The notes beneath the pieces were generated by a model, which worked only from the letters and a program-made list of their open reading frames with translations, was not told the origin of the DNA and searched no databases. A stretch of DNA of 64,000 nucleotides from Campylobacter lari subsp. concheus (GTDB taxonomy: Bacteria; Campylobacterota; Campylobacteria; Campylobacterales; Campylobacteraceae). The first letter of the stretch is position 1. Every line of letters begins with the position of its first letter. A program made the translations under genes and the position numbers. Of this stretch, positions 1 through 8,919 are shown piece after piece. Location: positions 1,302,001 through 1,366,000 of the forward strand of contig NZ_CP043426.1 in NCBI RefSeq assembly GCF_008245025.1, in the 5' to 3' direction.

Positions 1-586
1 TTTTAAACTCTTTTTTTAAATTTATGAATTCTTTTATAGGTGCAAAATCCCCATCCATGCTAAATAAAGCTTCGCTTATGATGATAATATTTTCAAATTC
101 TTTATAATGCTTTTGTACTAAACTTTGTAAATGCTTTATATCATTGTGTTTAAACCTTATAAATTTAGCCCCGCCAAGCCTTAAACCATCGATGATACTT
201 GCATGCACTTGCTTATCTGCTAAAAATAAAGTATTTTTAATGCTTGCTAAAGCTTGCAAACAGCTAACATTTAAGGCATAGCCATTATTAAAATGTAAGA
301 CTTTTTTGCCCAACTTAGCTTCTAAAAAGCTTTCAAATTCATCAAAAATCGCATAATTTCCACTCAAGCTTCTTGAACTTGAACTAGAAAATTCAAATTC
401 TTTTAAATGTGTTAAAAAATCTTGCTTTAATGTTTTTTCATTGCTTAAATTTAAATAATCATTGCTCGCTAAATTTAGCAATTTTTGCCCATTATAAACG
501 ACATATTTTCCCTCATGTTTTAATGAGCGTAGAATTCTAAAATTATCTTGTTGTTTTAACGCATCTAAAATTTGTGCAATTTGCAT
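1..586 (-). CDS. bioF: 8-amino-7-oxononanoate synthase BioF (partial)
   Basis: PLP enzyme that condenses pimeloyl-thioester with alanine to give KAPA in biotin synthesis. Only the N-terminal 195 codons are inside the window and the frame is open at base 1. The visible part shows a serine-rich SSSSSRSLSGNY segment followed by FDEFE, the family's glycine-rich loop, and then an HxxND-type stretch and SEALFSMDGD, which is the typical BioF/KBL region ahead of the PLP lysine. The start is the ATG at 586-584, whose A overlaps the TAA of the upstream Sel1-repeat gene (TAATG), so translation is probably coupled to it. The divergent neighbour is bioA. Family assignment is confident; the C-terminal half with the PLP lysine cannot be inspected. 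Confidence 0.9.
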   Translation of the reverse strand, partial: MQIAQILDALKQQDNFRILRSLKHEGKYVVYNGQKLLNLASNDYLNLSNEKTLKQDFLTHLKEFEFSSSSSRSLSGNYAIFDEFESFLEAKLGKKVLHFNNGYALNVSCLQALASIKNTLFLADKQVHASIIDGLRLGGAKFIRFKHNDIKHLQSLVQKHYKEFENIIIISEALFSMDGDFAPIKEFINLKKEFK

Positions 587-1314
587 TATCGTTTAAGCCT
601 TGCGTAGTTTTCACAACCCTCATCGCTTTTTAAATCACAAGCCTTACCAAAATATTCTAAAGCTTTGGAAATATCTTTTTTAACTCCAATTCCATTTTCA
701 TACATAAGACCAAGCGCACCACAACCTTTGCCTTCATTTAAAATACAAGATTTTTTAAACAACTCCACTGCTTTAAAGTTATCTTTTTTAACACCTTTAC
801 CTTTGAAATACGCAAGTCCAAGAAAAACACACCCATAACCATCTTTTAAATCACAAGCCTTTTTAAAAAGTTCTACTGCTTTGAAATTATCTTCTTCTAA
901 ACCATTGCCATTAAAATACATTGCGCCAATCTTATAACAACCGAAGCTATCATTTAAATTACAAGCTTTTTGATACAATTCAACTGCTTTGAAATTATCT
1001 TTTCTTACACCATAACCATTTTCATACATAAAACCTAGCTCGGAACACCCCAAGCCCATATTTAATTTACAAGCTTTACTATAAAACTCCACTGCTTTAA
1101 AATTATCTTTTTCTACGCCTAACCCATCTCTATATAAAAGACCAAGAAGAACACAACCTCTAAGATCATCAGAATCGCAAGCCTGTTGCGAATACTTTAT
1201 AGCATTGGTGTAATCACCACTCTCATAGGCTTTAATTCCTTTTTCAACAAAATCCTCTTGCGAGTATGCAAAATTTAAAAATAAAATTGTTAGAACAATT
1301 AATATTTTTTTCAT
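586..1314 (-). CDS. Exported cysteine-rich Sel1-repeat protein (Hcp-like)
   Basis: A 242-residue protein with an N-terminal signal peptide (MKKILIVLTILFLNFAYS, cut before QED) followed by about six Sel1-like repeats of 36 residues. Each repeat carries the core A(V)ELFKKAC-L-GxGCxxLGxMYxNGxGVxKDN and two cysteines seven to eight residues apart, the pattern of Helicobacter cysteine-rich proteins in which each alpha/alpha repeat is held by one disulfide. It therefore should fold in the periplasm or be secreted. Family members bind peptidoglycan fragments or act in host interaction, but no function can be assigned here. It is the first gene of a transcript with bioF, with a one-base TAATG overlap. 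That partnership is odd because nothing links the two biochemically. Confidence 0.88.
   Translation of the reverse strand: MKKILIVLTILFLNFAYSQEDFVEKGIKAYESGDYTNAIKYSQQACDSDDLRGCVLLGLLYRDGLGVEKDNFKAVEFYSKACKLNMGLGCSELGFMYENGYGVRKDNFKAVELYQKACNLNDSFGCYKIGAMYFNGNGLEEDNFKAVELFKKACDLKDGYGCVFLGLAYFKGKGVKKDNFKAVELFKKSCILNEGKGCGALGLMYENGIGVKKDISKALEYFGKACDLKSDEGCENYARLKR
640..1200 (-). repeat. 108-bp tandem coding repeat inside the Sel1-repeat gene
   Basis: The core ACTGCTTTRAARTTATCTT recurs with its ACTG at 767, 875, 983 and 1091, an exact spacing of 108 bases (36 codons). Flanking codons are also conserved. This is DNA-level similarity among the Sel1 units and gives room for unit gain or loss by slippage or recombination. 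Confidence 0.85.
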
Positions 1315-1349
1315 TATTTTCCTTTTGAAATTTTAAAATAAAAAAGCTA

Positions 1350-1355
1350 ATTATA
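1350..1355 (-). promoter_or_regulatory. Putative -10 box for the Sel1-repeat gene and bioF
   Basis: On the minus strand the intergenic region reads TTTATATAATTAG, with a perfect TATAAT, followed by AAAAGGAAAATA and the ATG at 1314. Campylobacter housekeeping promoters depend mainly on the -10 box, so this is a plausible sigma-70 site. The divergent bioA promoter must lie in the same 133-bp gap; the best plus-strand candidate, TATCAT at 1416-1421, is weak. Confidence 0.5.
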
Positions 1356-1447
1356 TAAATATTTTCTAAATAATCCTTTTTCGTTTTAAAGCATAAATTT
1401 GAGTAAAAATTGTAGTATCATTAGTAATAAAAATCAAAGAAGTAAAA

Positions 1448-2716
1448 ATGAATTTAAAAGAACTAGACTTAAAATACATTTGGCACCCTTGCACGCAAAT
1501 GAGCGATCATGAGTTTTTACCTTTAATACCTATAAAAAATGCCAAGGGGGTGTATTTGTATGATTTTGATGAAAAATCCTACATAGACTGCATTAGCTCT
1601 TGGTGGGTAAATATCTTTGGCCATTGTAATGAATATATCAATGAAAAAATCAAAAATCAACTTCAAAATTTAGAGCATGTCTTGCTTGCAGGCTTTTCAC
1701 ATGAGCCTATCATAAAGCTTTCACAAAGACTTTGTAAGCTTTTACCTTTTGATAAATGCTTTTTTGCAGACAATGGTAGCTCGGCCATAGAAGTGGCTTT
1801 AAAAATGAGCTTTCAATACCACTTAAACAATGGCTCTAAAAAGGATAAATTCTTATCACTTAGCAATTCTTACCATGGAGAAACCTTAGGTGCATTAAGC
1901 GTTGGCGATGTAGCACTTTATAAAAAAACCTATGAGCCTTTACTTTTAAAAAGTATCACAACACCTGTGCCAACTAGCAAGGACTATACAAAAGAACTTG
2001 AAATTTTAGAAAGCATTTTAAAAAATCATCATCATGAAATTTGTGCTTTTATACTTGAGCCTTTACTTCAATGTGCGGGCAATATGCACATGTATGAGCT
2101 TGGGTATTTAAATGAAGCCATTAAGCTTGCTAAAGATTATGGTGTGCAAGTGATATTTGATGAGATAGCCACGGGTTTTGGGCGCACGGGAGAGATGTTT
2201 GCGCTTGATTATTGCTCACAAAGTATTGATTATATATGCCTTTCTAAAGCTATCACGGGTGGATATTTACCACTTTCAGTGGTGCTTACTAAAGATGAAA
2301 TTTATGAGAAATTTTATGATAGCTATGAGAGCCAAAAGGCCTTTTTACACTCTCACTCTTACACGGGCAATGCCCTAGCTTGCACAGCGGCTAATGCGAC
2401 TTTGGATATTTTTGAAAAAGAAAATATCATCGCAAAAAATAAAATAAAAAGTACTTTTATAAAAACACAATGGGAGAGTTTAAAAGAATTTGACTTTTTA
2501 GGAAATTTTAGAAATTTAGGCATGGTAAGTGCATTTGATATACAAAAAAGCAAATACCAAAGAGCAGGACTTGAAGTCTTTCAAAGAGCCTTAGAAAAAG
2601 GCTTACTTTTAAGACCACTTGGCAATACAATCTACTTCATGCCACCATATGTTATAAATGAAAATGAGATTGCTTATGTAGTGGAGTCTTTAAGAGAGAT
2701 TTTCAAGGATTTTTGA
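1448..2716 (+). CDS. bioA: Adenosylmethionine-8-amino-7-oxononanoate aminotransferase
   Basis: Transfers the amino group of S-adenosylmethionine to KAPA to make DAPA, the third-last step of biotin synthesis; a cytosolic PLP enzyme of aminotransferase class III. The 422 residues match the family length. Visible marks are WHPCTQM near the N terminus (substrate site), the [14 protein letters not shown] loop, the PLP-binding [11 protein letters not shown] and the catalytic lysine in [12 protein letters not shown]. It is divergent from bioF and convergent with bioD. Its last 27 bases overlap the bioD 3' end on the other strand. Confidence 0.95.
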   Translation: MNLKELDLKYIWHPCTQMSDHEFLPLIPIKNAKGVYLYDFDEKSYIDCISSWWVNIFGHCNEYINEKIKNQLQNLEHVLLAGFSHEPIIKLSQRLCKLLPFDKCFFADNGSSAIEVALKMSFQYHLNNGSKKDKFLSLSNSYHGETLGALSVGDVALYKKTYEPLLLKSITTPVPTSKDYTKELEILESILKNHHHEICAFILEPLLQCAGNMHMYELGYLNEAIKLAKDYGVQVIFDEIATGFGRTGEMFALDYCSQSIDYICLSKAITGGYLPLSVVLTKDEIYEKFYDSYESQKAFLHSHSYTGNALACTAANATLDIFEKENIIAKNKIKSTFIKTQWESLKEFDFLGNFRNLGMVSAFDIQKSKYQRAGLEVFQRALEKGLLLRPLGNTIYFMPPYVINENEIAYVVESLREIFKDF

Positions 2717-3262
2717 AAGTTTTTTACACACTTTATCATCAAATTCTATGATAGGAATTTTAGCGTATTTGCTTATAAAATCCTTGCTAAAAGTATCTTG
2801 GGTTTTTAAGATTAAAGCAAGGATTTTAATATCTCTTTGTTTTAGTGCCTCTATGCTTAAAAGTGTGTGATTAATACTTCCTAGATAGTCTTTTGCTACT
2901 AAAATCGTAGGGTACTTAAACACACTCATATAATCAATCATCGTTTTTTCATCATCAAGAGGAGAAAAAAGCCCACCAGCTAGCTCGATGATAAGTTTAT
3001 CACTTTGTGGAATTTGTATATCAAAGGCTTTATAACTTAAATTCTCTAAAATCCTGCCTTTGTGTGGCGAAGCAGGGGTTTGTAAAAACACACCTTCTTT
3101 GAAAATCTTAGTTTTTGGGCTAAACTCAGCTACTACCTCACTATCTTTTGGCGTGCCTGCTTGAATAAGCTTAAAATAATCAAATCCTAATTCCTTGCAA
3201 ATTCTAGCACTTAAATAAGTTTTGCCAACATCTGTGTCTATACCGCTAATATATATTTTCAT
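2690..3262 (-). CDS. bioD: Dethiobiotin synthetase
   Basis: ATP-dependent ring closure of DAPA with CO2 to dethiobiotin. The N terminus [19 protein letters not shown] is the family P-loop (GxxTxVGKT), followed by the QAGTPKDSE substrate region. [15 protein letters not shown] corresponds to the family VEGAGG motif with Glu and Gly-Gly kept. At 190 residues it is somewhat shorter than the roughly 225-residue enterobacterial enzyme, as is common in epsilonproteobacteria. The gene overlaps bioA tail-to-tail by 27 bases and lies 7 bases downstream of the SMR exporter genes, so it is probably cotranscribed with them. Confidence 0.93.
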   Translation of the reverse strand: MKIYISGIDTDVGKTYLSARICKELGFDYFKLIQAGTPKDSEVVAEFSPKTKIFKEGVFLQTPASPHKGRILENLSYKAFDIQIPQSDKLIIELAGGLFSPLDDEKTMIDYMSVFKYPTILVAKDYLGSINHTLLSIEALKQRDIKILALILKTQDTFSKDFISKYAKIPIIEFDDKVCKKLSKILENLS

Positions 3263-3269
3263 TTTTAAC

Positions 3270-3584
3270 CTATGAAAGTATTTTTAAACCCACGGTGCAA
3301 GCGATAATAAGTGCAATTAAAAAAAGCTTTAAAAAGCTTTTGCTTTCTTTATAAAAAAGTACTCCTATGATAACCCCACCTGCAGTTCCAGCTCCTGTCC
3401 ATATAGAATAAGCCACACTCATAGCAATGCTTTGCATACTAAGGCTTAAAAATCCAAATGAAAAACCAAAACACACTATCAAAGCTAGAAGATAAAGCTT
3501 ATTTTTAGTGCTTACAAGTTGTTTCATGATAATCACACCAAAAATTTCAAAAGCAGTCGCTAAAAATAAAAAGAACCATTCCAT
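3270..3584 (-). CDS. Small multidrug resistance (SMR) transporter subunit 2
   Basis: 104 residues with four predicted membrane helices, the complete SMR fold. Glu13 in [12 protein letters not shown] is the conserved substrate/proton-coupling glutamate, and [19 protein letters not shown] is the family GG-dimerisation helix. Its start overlaps the stop of the next upstream SMR gene by one base (TAATG), the arrangement expected for a heterodimer of the YkkCD or EbrAB kind. Substrate could be guanidinium or a quaternary ammonium compound; the sequence alone does not decide. It corresponds in position to C. jejuni Cj0309c beside bioD. Confidence 0.88.
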   Translation of the reverse strand: MEWFFLFLATAFEIFGVIIMKQLVSTKNKLYLLALIVCFGFSFGFLSLSMQSIAMSVAYSIWTGAGTAGGVIIGVLFYKESKSFLKLFLIALIIACTVGLKILS

Positions 3585-3931
3585 TATTTAGCTTCCTTGC
3601 TAATGATTTTAAGGCCTATAATACTTAAAAGTAAAATGGCTATTAAAGCAAGTTTGGTAGCAGAGCTTGGCTCATTGAAAATAAACATCTCATTAAGCAC
3701 CACTCCAACCGTGCCAATACCTACAAAAACACTATAAGCAATACTTACTTCAAGCCTTTCACAAGCTTTTAAAAAACATGTAAAAGATATGCAAACTCCA
3801 ATGGCTGTTAAAGCATAATGCCAAATTTCAGTAGAGTATTTTAAGCCACTCACCCAAAAACACTCAACCAAACCACCTAAAATTACCATAAACCAACCAA
3901 AATTAGAGCTTATTTTTGTTCTTTCTATCAT
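3584..3931 (-). CDS. Small multidrug resistance (SMR) transporter subunit 1
   Basis: 115 residues, four predicted membrane helices. The conserved glutamate sits in GGLVECFWVSGLKYS, which resembles the WxxGLKYT signature of SugE/Gdx guanidinium exporters more than the EmrE signature. Helix 3 has SIAYSVFVGIGTVGVVLNE. It is the first gene of an apparent three-gene transcript with the second SMR subunit and bioD, and is preceded by an AAAAAAGGTAG ribosome site. No guanidine riboswitch is recognisable in the 174 bases upstream. Paired, non-identical SMR subunits suggest an obligate heterodimer. Confidence 0.88.
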   Translation of the reverse strand: MIERTKISSNFGWFMVILGGLVECFWVSGLKYSTEIWHYALTAIGVCISFTCFLKACERLEVSIAYSVFVGIGTVGVVLNEMFIFNEPSSATKLALIAILLLSIIGLKIISKEAK

Positions 3932-4105
3932 AATCTACCTTTTTTCAAAAGCGCAAATTATAGCTAAAATTACAAAAATAAAACTTTAATCAAAAACTAA
4001 ACATATAATAATAAAAAATATCATTATTATAAATATTTTTATAATATTAATTTATATTTAATTTTTATTATTATAAAATGAATGGTTAATAAAAAGGAGA
4101 TAAGA
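3932..4105. promoter_or_regulatory. Very AT-rich divergent promoter region
   Basis: This gap separates the SMR operon from the asparaginase gene. Bases about 4006-4080 contain almost no G or C and several short self-complementary AATATT/ATAAAT runs. TTATAAAAT at 4071-4079 is a possible -10 for the asparaginase, and AAGGAG at 4094-4099 is its ribosome site, six bases before the ATG at 4106. Confidence 0.45.
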
Positions 4106-5140
4106 ATGAGTTTTTTAGCAAGTGGCAAAAAAACTTTGTTAGTATTAGCTAGCTTAGTACTTTTAACAAACAACAATACTTTTGCAAAAGATTTTGAACC
4201 TATTATCGTTATACACGGTGGCACAAGTGGCTTAGGACTTACCAAAGCAGAATTTGCTAAAAGAGAAAAGGTAATGAAAGAATCTTTAAAAGCAGGCCAA
4301 AGCATACTTGAAAAAGGTGGAAGTTCTGTTGATGCAGTAATAGCTGCAATTAAAGTAATGGAAGATAGTCCTGAATTTAATGCTGGAAAAGGTGCTGTAT
4401 TTACTTCTGATGGATTTAATGAACTAGATGCATCAATAATGGATGGAAAAAACTTAAAAGCTGGTGCAATCGCTATGGCTAGAACGATCAAAAACCCTAT
4501 AGAAGCAGCAAGACTTGTGATGGAAAAAACACCTCATACTTTAATAGCAGGTGAAGGTGCGGATAAATTAGCTAAAAAACATGGTTTAGAAATAGTGGGT
4601 CAAAAATATTTCTTTACAGAGCACAGATATAAACAACTTCAAGAAGCTAAAAAAAGCAAAGAAGTATTACTAGATAGTGATAAAGCAAAAGCTCACCTTG
4701 GTGTAAGTACTGAACCATATTTAGGTACAGTAGGTGCAATAGCTTTAGATAAAAATGGTAACCTAGCAGCAGGTACAAGTACAGGTGGTACTACAAATAA
4801 AATGACAGGACGTATTGGAGATTCTCCTATCATAGGAGCGGGAAATTATGCAAATAATGATTCAGTAGCAGTTTCTTGCACAGGAACAGGTGATATTTAC
4901 ATAAGAGTAGCCACAGCTCACGAAGTTGCATCTTTATATAAATATAAAAAACTTTCGGTGCAAAAAGCAGCTGAAGAAACTATCAAACAAGTAGCTAAAC
5001 TTGGTGGCACAGGTGGAATCATCTCAATAGATAAAAATGGAAAAGTTGGCTATGCTTGGACTAAAGATAAACTCGGAATGTATCATGGACAAGCAAAAAT
5101 CGGTGAAGAACCAAAAATATTTTGGCCACTTGAAAAATAA
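4106..5140 (+). CDS. iaaA: Periplasmic isoaspartyl peptidase / type III L-asparaginase
   Basis: An Ntn-hydrolase of peptidase family T2 that cleaves beta-aspartyl peptides and asparagine. The precursor self-cleaves before a threonine, here Thr208 of GTVGAIALDKNGNLAAG, to give alpha and beta subunits. GGTTNKMTGRIGDSP supplies the conserved substrate-binding Gly-Thr and Arg-Asp residues. The longer frame opens at 4082, but a perfect AAGGAG six bases before the ATG at 4106 fixes the start, giving 344 residues. Residues 1-28 form a signal peptide (cut near TFA|KD), so the enzyme should be periplasmic, where it could release aspartate for uptake. Campylobacter jejuni uses the unrelated AnsB for periplasmic asparagine. 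The symbol is by family, not proven activity. Confidence 0.88.
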   Translation: MSFLASGKKTLLVLASLVLLTNNNTFAKDFEPIIVIHGGTSGLGLTKAEFAKREKVMKESLKAGQSILEKGGSSVDAVIAAIKVMEDSPEFNAGKGAVFTSDGFNELDASIMDGKNLKAGAIAMARTIKNPIEAARLVMEKTPHTLIAGEGADKLAKKHGLEIVGQKYFFTEHRYKQLQEAKKSKEVLLDSDKAKAHLGVSTEPYLGTVGAIALDKNGNLAAGTSTGGTTNKMTGRIGDSPIIGAGNYANNDSVAVSCTGTGDIYIRVATAHEVASLYKYKKLSVQKAAEETIKQVAKLGGTGGIISIDKNGKVGYAWTKDKLGMYHGQAKIGEEPKIFWPLEK

Positions 5141-5563
5141 TTAACGTAACTTAACTTTTTTAACGCCTCGAAGTTTAAAAATCTTTGAGGCTCCACTTTC
5201 AAAAAACTTTTCATCTACCATTTTATCTGCATTTTGCATAGCCCATTGTAGATCAAATTTTTTTCCATGAATATTTGCAGAAGTAGAATAAAGCCAATCA
5301 AACTCTTTCAAAAATTCCTCATGAGCGCAACCTTTTACAACGCGTATTGCTTTAGAATTAGGATATAAAAAAGTAGTTTTTTTGGATTTTCTAATAGTGT
5401 TTTTAAAATGACTTGGTACTCTTGTAAGTTTTTTAAGCTCACTAAATTTAGCTGTGGTAATCAAACAATCTTGTTTTAAAGGTCTTTTTTTTAAATTATT
5501 AAGGGCTTTCAAGTCCTTGCTTAAAAACCCTGCTGTTGTATCAGTTTGAGCAAGATAAATCAT
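5141..5563 (-). CDS. Short Sua5/YrdC/YwlC-family protein (TsaC-like)
   Basis: 140 residues containing, in order, the landmarks of threonylcarbamoyl-AMP synthase: QTDTTAGFL for the PTDTxYGL motif, KKRPLKQ for Kx[10 protein letters not shown] for the T(F/L)xL strand, AIRVVKG for the R-P strand, and [10 protein letters not shown] for SxSANxSG. This family makes TC-AMP from threonine, bicarbonate and ATP for t6A37 in tRNA. Typical TsaC is 180-200 residues, so this version is compact. Its start overlaps the last four bases of carB, so both are likely cotranscribed. Whether it is the cell's only TsaC cannot be seen here. Confidence 0.8.
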   Translation of the reverse strand: MIYLAQTDTTAGFLSKDLKALNNLKKRPLKQDCLITTAKFSELKKLTRVPSHFKNTIRKSKKTTFLYPNSKAIRVVKGCAHEEFLKEFDWLYSTSANIHGKKFDLQWAMQNADKMVDEKFFESGASKIFKLRGVKKVKLR

Positions 5564-8500
5564 GCTTTTAGGTATTCTTGCAAGCTCTTTACTTCAAGGC
5601 ATGATTTATTTTGTATAGCTTTAATCGCTTTAGCACCTGCATACGCTGCTCTTAAATTGGTAAAATATGGGGTTTTAAAGCGTAAAATATTTGCTCTGAT
5701 TTTTTTAGTATCACCTTTAAAGCTATGCTCATCGCTTGTATTAATAGCAAGTTGAATTTGAGAATTTTTTAACTTATCCTCTACATTTGGACGCCCTTCA
5801 GAAATTTTATGCACAAACTCACACTCCAAACCCGCTTCTTGTAAAATTTTATAAGTACCACTTGTAGCAATGATTTTAAATCCTAACTTAATATATTCAT
5901 TAGCTAAATCTACTGCGTATTTTTTATCTTGCTCTCTTAGTGATAAAAACACATTACCACTTTCTGGTAAGAAATTTGAGGAAGCAAGTTGGCTTTTTGC
6001 ATAAGAATTTTCAAAGTCTTTGCTTACACCCATAACTTCGCCGGTTGAGCGCATTTCAGGCCCAAGTTCAAGGTCACTTCCACTAAGTTTAGCAAAAGGA
6101 AATACCACTGATTTTACACTAATGTGTTTTGGTTTTTTAGCTCTTAAAATTCCATTTTTTTCCTCTACCACTTTGAAGGTGTCATAAAATTTCAAGCTTT
6201 CTCTTAAATTTCCTTGCCACATCACGCGCGTTGCAACCTTAGCTAAAGGAATTCCCGTGGCTTTACTCACAAAAGGCACAGTTCTACTAGCTCTTGGATT
6301 TACCTCTATCATATAAAGCTTATTATCATGGATAGCAAATTGTATATTTAAAAGCCCTACTACACCTAAATTTAAAGCAATATCTTTTGTTTTTTGCTCA
6401 ATCATTTCAAGCATAGCTTCATCAATATTTATAGCAGGTAAAGAACAAGCACTATCACCTGAGTGAATTCCTGCTTCTTCAATATGCTCCATAATACCTG
6501 CTACATATACCTCTTTTCCATCACTTATCGCATCTACATCAAGCTCAGTTGCATTGTCTAAGAATTGATCGATTAATACAGGAGATTTATCACTCACATC
6601 TACTGCTTCTTGCATATAAAGTCTAAGCTCGCTCTCATCATGCACTACACGCATTGCACGGCCACCCAAAACATAGCTTGGTCTAACAAGCACAGGATAA
6701 CCTATCTCATTTGCTTTTATGATTGCCTCTTCTACACTTATAGCTGTACCATTTTTAGGTTGATTTATGCCTAGATCTTCAATAAATTTAGCAAATTTCT
6801 TTCTATCTTCGGCTAAATCTATCACTCTTGCGCTTGTTCCTATAATCTTTGCTCCAAAAGCACTAAGGCGTTTTGCAAATTTAAGTGGAGTTTGACCACC
6901 AAAATGCACTATCACCCCATCTGGTCTTTCTCTATCAATAATCGCTCTTAAATGCTCAAAATCAATTGGCTCAAAGTATAAAATATCACTTGTATCGTAA
7001 TCTGTTGAAACCGTTTCTGGGTTACAATTATACATTATAGTTTTTACACCCATATCTTTTAGAGCAAAAGAAGCATGCACACAAGCATAATCAAACTCAA
7101 TACCTTGTCCTATGCGGTTTGGTCCACCACCTATAATCATCACTTTTTTATCTTTTTTATCTTTGCTTTCTTTTACTTGTGTAGCTTCATTTGCATTGAT
7201 ACTTGAGTATAAATACGGAGTTAATGCTTCAAATTCGCCTGCACAAGTATCTACTTCGCTATATTGAGCGATAATTTTATGTTTAATTCTTGCATAATAA
7301 ATATCATTTTGGCTTAATTCAAGATTATCTTTTTGATTAATCAAGCTAGCGATTTTTTTATCTGAAAAACCTAAGGTTTTGGCTTTTCTTAATAGTTGTT
7401 TATTGCTTAAAATATCCATATCTATTTGATTTTCAAATTCCACTATTTCTTTGATTTGATTTAAAAACCAAGGATCTATTTTACAAAGCTCAAAAAGCTC
7501 TTGTGTGCTAAAACCTTCTCTAAAAGCTTGTGCTATATAAAGCAAGCGTTTTTCATTAGCTTGGCGAATTTTTGCCAAAAGCTCATTTTTATCACATTCT
7601 ATAGCATCAAAGCCACTTAAATTTCTCTCAAGTGAGCAAAGTGCTTTTTGAATGCTTTCTTTAAAAGTTCTCCCTATAGCCATAACTTCGCCCACACTTT
7701 TCATAGCAGTACCTAGTTCAGTGCTTGCATTTGGAAATTTTTCAAAAGTAAAGCGAGGTATTTTGGTTACGATATAATCAATTACTGGCTCAAATGAAGC
7801 AGGAGTTCCTGTGATATCATTTTTAATCTCATCTAAACTAAATCCAACTGCTAAAAGTGTAGCTACCTTAGCTATAGGATAGCCAGTTGCTTTACTAGCT
7901 AGAGCTGAAGATCTTGAAACCCTAGGATTCATTTCAATAACTATCATTCTACCATTAGTTGGATTGATAGCAAATTGCACATTTGATCCACCTGTATCTA
8001 CTCCAATTTCTCTTAAAATTGCAAAAGAGGCATTACGCATTGCTTGATATTCTTTATCAGTAAGCGTCAAAGCAGGAGCTATAGTGATAGAATCACCCGT
8101 ATGAACCCCCATAGGATCAATATTTTCAATAGAGCAAACGATAATACAATTATCATTTTTATCTCTAATGACCTCCATTTCGTATTCTTTCCAACCAAGT
8201 AAGCTTTCTTCAATTAAAATTTCATGAATAGGACTTAATGCTAAAGCAGTATTTGCAAGCTCTACAAACTCATCCATATTATACACCACACCACTTCCTG
8301 CACCACCTAAAGTAAAAGAAGCCCTAATCATCAAAGGAAAACCAATCTCATCAACAGCTTTTAAAGCTTCTTCATAATTATATGCATACATAGATTTTGG
8401 TAAATCCATGCCTATTTTTTTCATACATTCTTTAAAAGCTTGTCTATCTTCGCCTTTTTTTATTGCCTCAGGATTTGCACCTAAAAATTTTACATCTCCT

Positions 8501-8823
8501 AGCTCACCACTTTCATAAACCTCCATAGCAACATTAAGTGCTACTTGACCACCCATAGTAGGCAAAATCGCATCAATTTTTTCTTTTTTTATTATACTTA
8601 GAATACTTTCTTTGGTGATTGGTTCTATATAAGTTGCATCAGCAAATTCGGGATCTGTCATAATCGTAGCTGGATTAGAATTGATCAAAATTACTCTATA
8701 ACCTAGCTCTTTTAAAGTTTTTGCTGCTTGAGTTCCTGAGTAATCAAATTCACAAGCTTGACCTATAACAATAGGCCCACTGCCTATTAGTAATATATTT
8801 TTTATATCTGTTCTTTTTGGCAT
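5560..8823 (-). CDS. carB: Carbamoyl phosphate synthase large chain
   Basis: Makes carbamoyl phosphate from ammonia (delivered by CarA), bicarbonate and two ATP, for pyrimidines and arginine. The 1087 residues hold the expected duplicated ATP-grasp halves: an N-terminal [20 protein letters not shown], the second-half [15 protein letters not shown] near the middle, metal-site ExNPR segments in both halves ([19 protein letters not shown] and [19 protein letters not shown]), and a C-terminal allosteric MGS-like domain. carA is not adjacent. A TATAAT promoter lies about 30 bases upstream. The Sua5-like gene follows with a four-base overlap. Confidence 0.97.
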   Translation of the reverse strand: MPKRTDIKNILLIGSGPIVIGQACEFDYSGTQAAKTLKELGYRVILINSNPATIMTDPEFADATYIEPITKESILSIIKKEKIDAILPTMGGQVALNVAMEVYESGELGDVKFLGANPEAIKKGEDRQAFKECMKKIGMDLPKSMYAYNYEEALKAVDEIGFPLMIRASFTLGGAGSGVVYNMDEFVELANTALALSPIHEILIEESLLGWKEYEMEVIRDKNDNCIIVCSIENIDPMGVHTGDSITIAPALTLTDKEYQAMRNASFAILREIGVDTGGSNVQFAINPTNGRMIVIEMNPRVSRSSALASKATGYPIAKVATLLAVGFSLDEIKNDITGTPASFEPVIDYIVTKIPRFTFEKFPNASTELGTAMKSVGEVMAIGRTFKESIQKALCSLERNLSGFDAIECDKNELLAKIRQANEKRLLYIAQAFREGFSTQELFELCKIDPWFLNQIKEIVEFENQIDMDILSNKQLLRKAKTLGFSDKKIASLINQKDNLELSQNDIYYARIKHKIIAQYSEVDTCAGEFEALTPYLYSSINANEATQVKESKDKKDKKVMIIGGGPNRIGQGIEFDYACVHASFALKDMGVKTIMYNCNPETVSTDYDTSDILYFEPIDFEHLRAIIDRERPDGVIVHFGGQTPLKFAKRLSAFGAKIIGTSARVIDLAEDRKKFAKFIEDLGINQPKNGTAISVEEAIIKANEIGYPVLVRPSYVLGGRAMRVVHDESELRLYMQEAVDVSDKSPVLIDQFLDNATELDVDAISDGKEVYVAGIMEHIEEAGIHSGDSACSLPAINIDEAMLEMIEQKTKDIALNLGVVGLLNIQFAIHDNKLYMIEVNPRASRTVPFVSKATGIPLAKVATRVMWQGNLRESLKFYDTFKVVEEKNGILRAKKPKHISVKSVVFPFAKLSGSDLELGPEMRSTGEVMGVSKDFENSYAKSQLASSNFLPESGNVFLSLREQDKKYAVDLANEYIKLGFKIIATSGTYKILQEAGLECEFVHKISEGRPNVEDKLKNSQIQLAINTSDEHSFKGDTKKIRANILRFKTPYFTNLRAAYAGAKAIKAIQNKSCLEVKSLQEYLKA

Positions 8824-8852
8824 ATATTTTCCTAAGCTAAATTTTTATCCAA

Positions 8853-8858
8853 ATTATA
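8853..8858 (-). promoter_or_regulatory. Putative -10 box for carB
   Basis: Minus-strand TTGTTATAATTTGG contains a perfect TATAAT, followed by a 5' leader with TTAGGAAAATAT before the ATG at 8823. It lies between the catalase terminator and carB, consistent with an independent promoter. Confidence 0.6.
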
Positions 8859-8888
8859 ACAAATATAAGTTTTTTAGAAGTTGAATTT

Positions 8889-8919
8889 AAAAAGAATTTA
8901 GCCCATTAAGAGCTAAATT
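8889..8919 (-). terminator. Intrinsic terminator after the catalase-like gene
   Basis: On the minus strand an 8-bp stem AATTTAGC/GCTAAATT (bases 8912-8919 and 8895-8902) with a 9-base loop is followed by CTTTTTAAA. It begins at the base next to the stop codon at 8920. Confidence 0.75.

Noticed and set aside
640-1200. Possible CRISPR-like array because of regular spacing
   Set aside because: The 108-base period is the Sel1 protein repeat, entirely coding and without distinct repeat and spacer parts.
1541-1551. Short G-run in bioA as a phase-variable tract
   Set aside because: Only five Gs, well below the eight or more seen in Campylobacter phase variation, and in a biosynthetic gene.
3932-4081. 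Guanidine riboswitch before the SMR genes
   Set aside because: No conserved guanidine-I, -II or -III core (such as ACGR loops) in this AT-only region.
4039-4491. 150-residue minus-strand frame across the asparaginase start
   Set aside because: Antisense to a clear family T2 gene with strong ribosome site; composition is the mirror of that gene and no ribosome site is seen.
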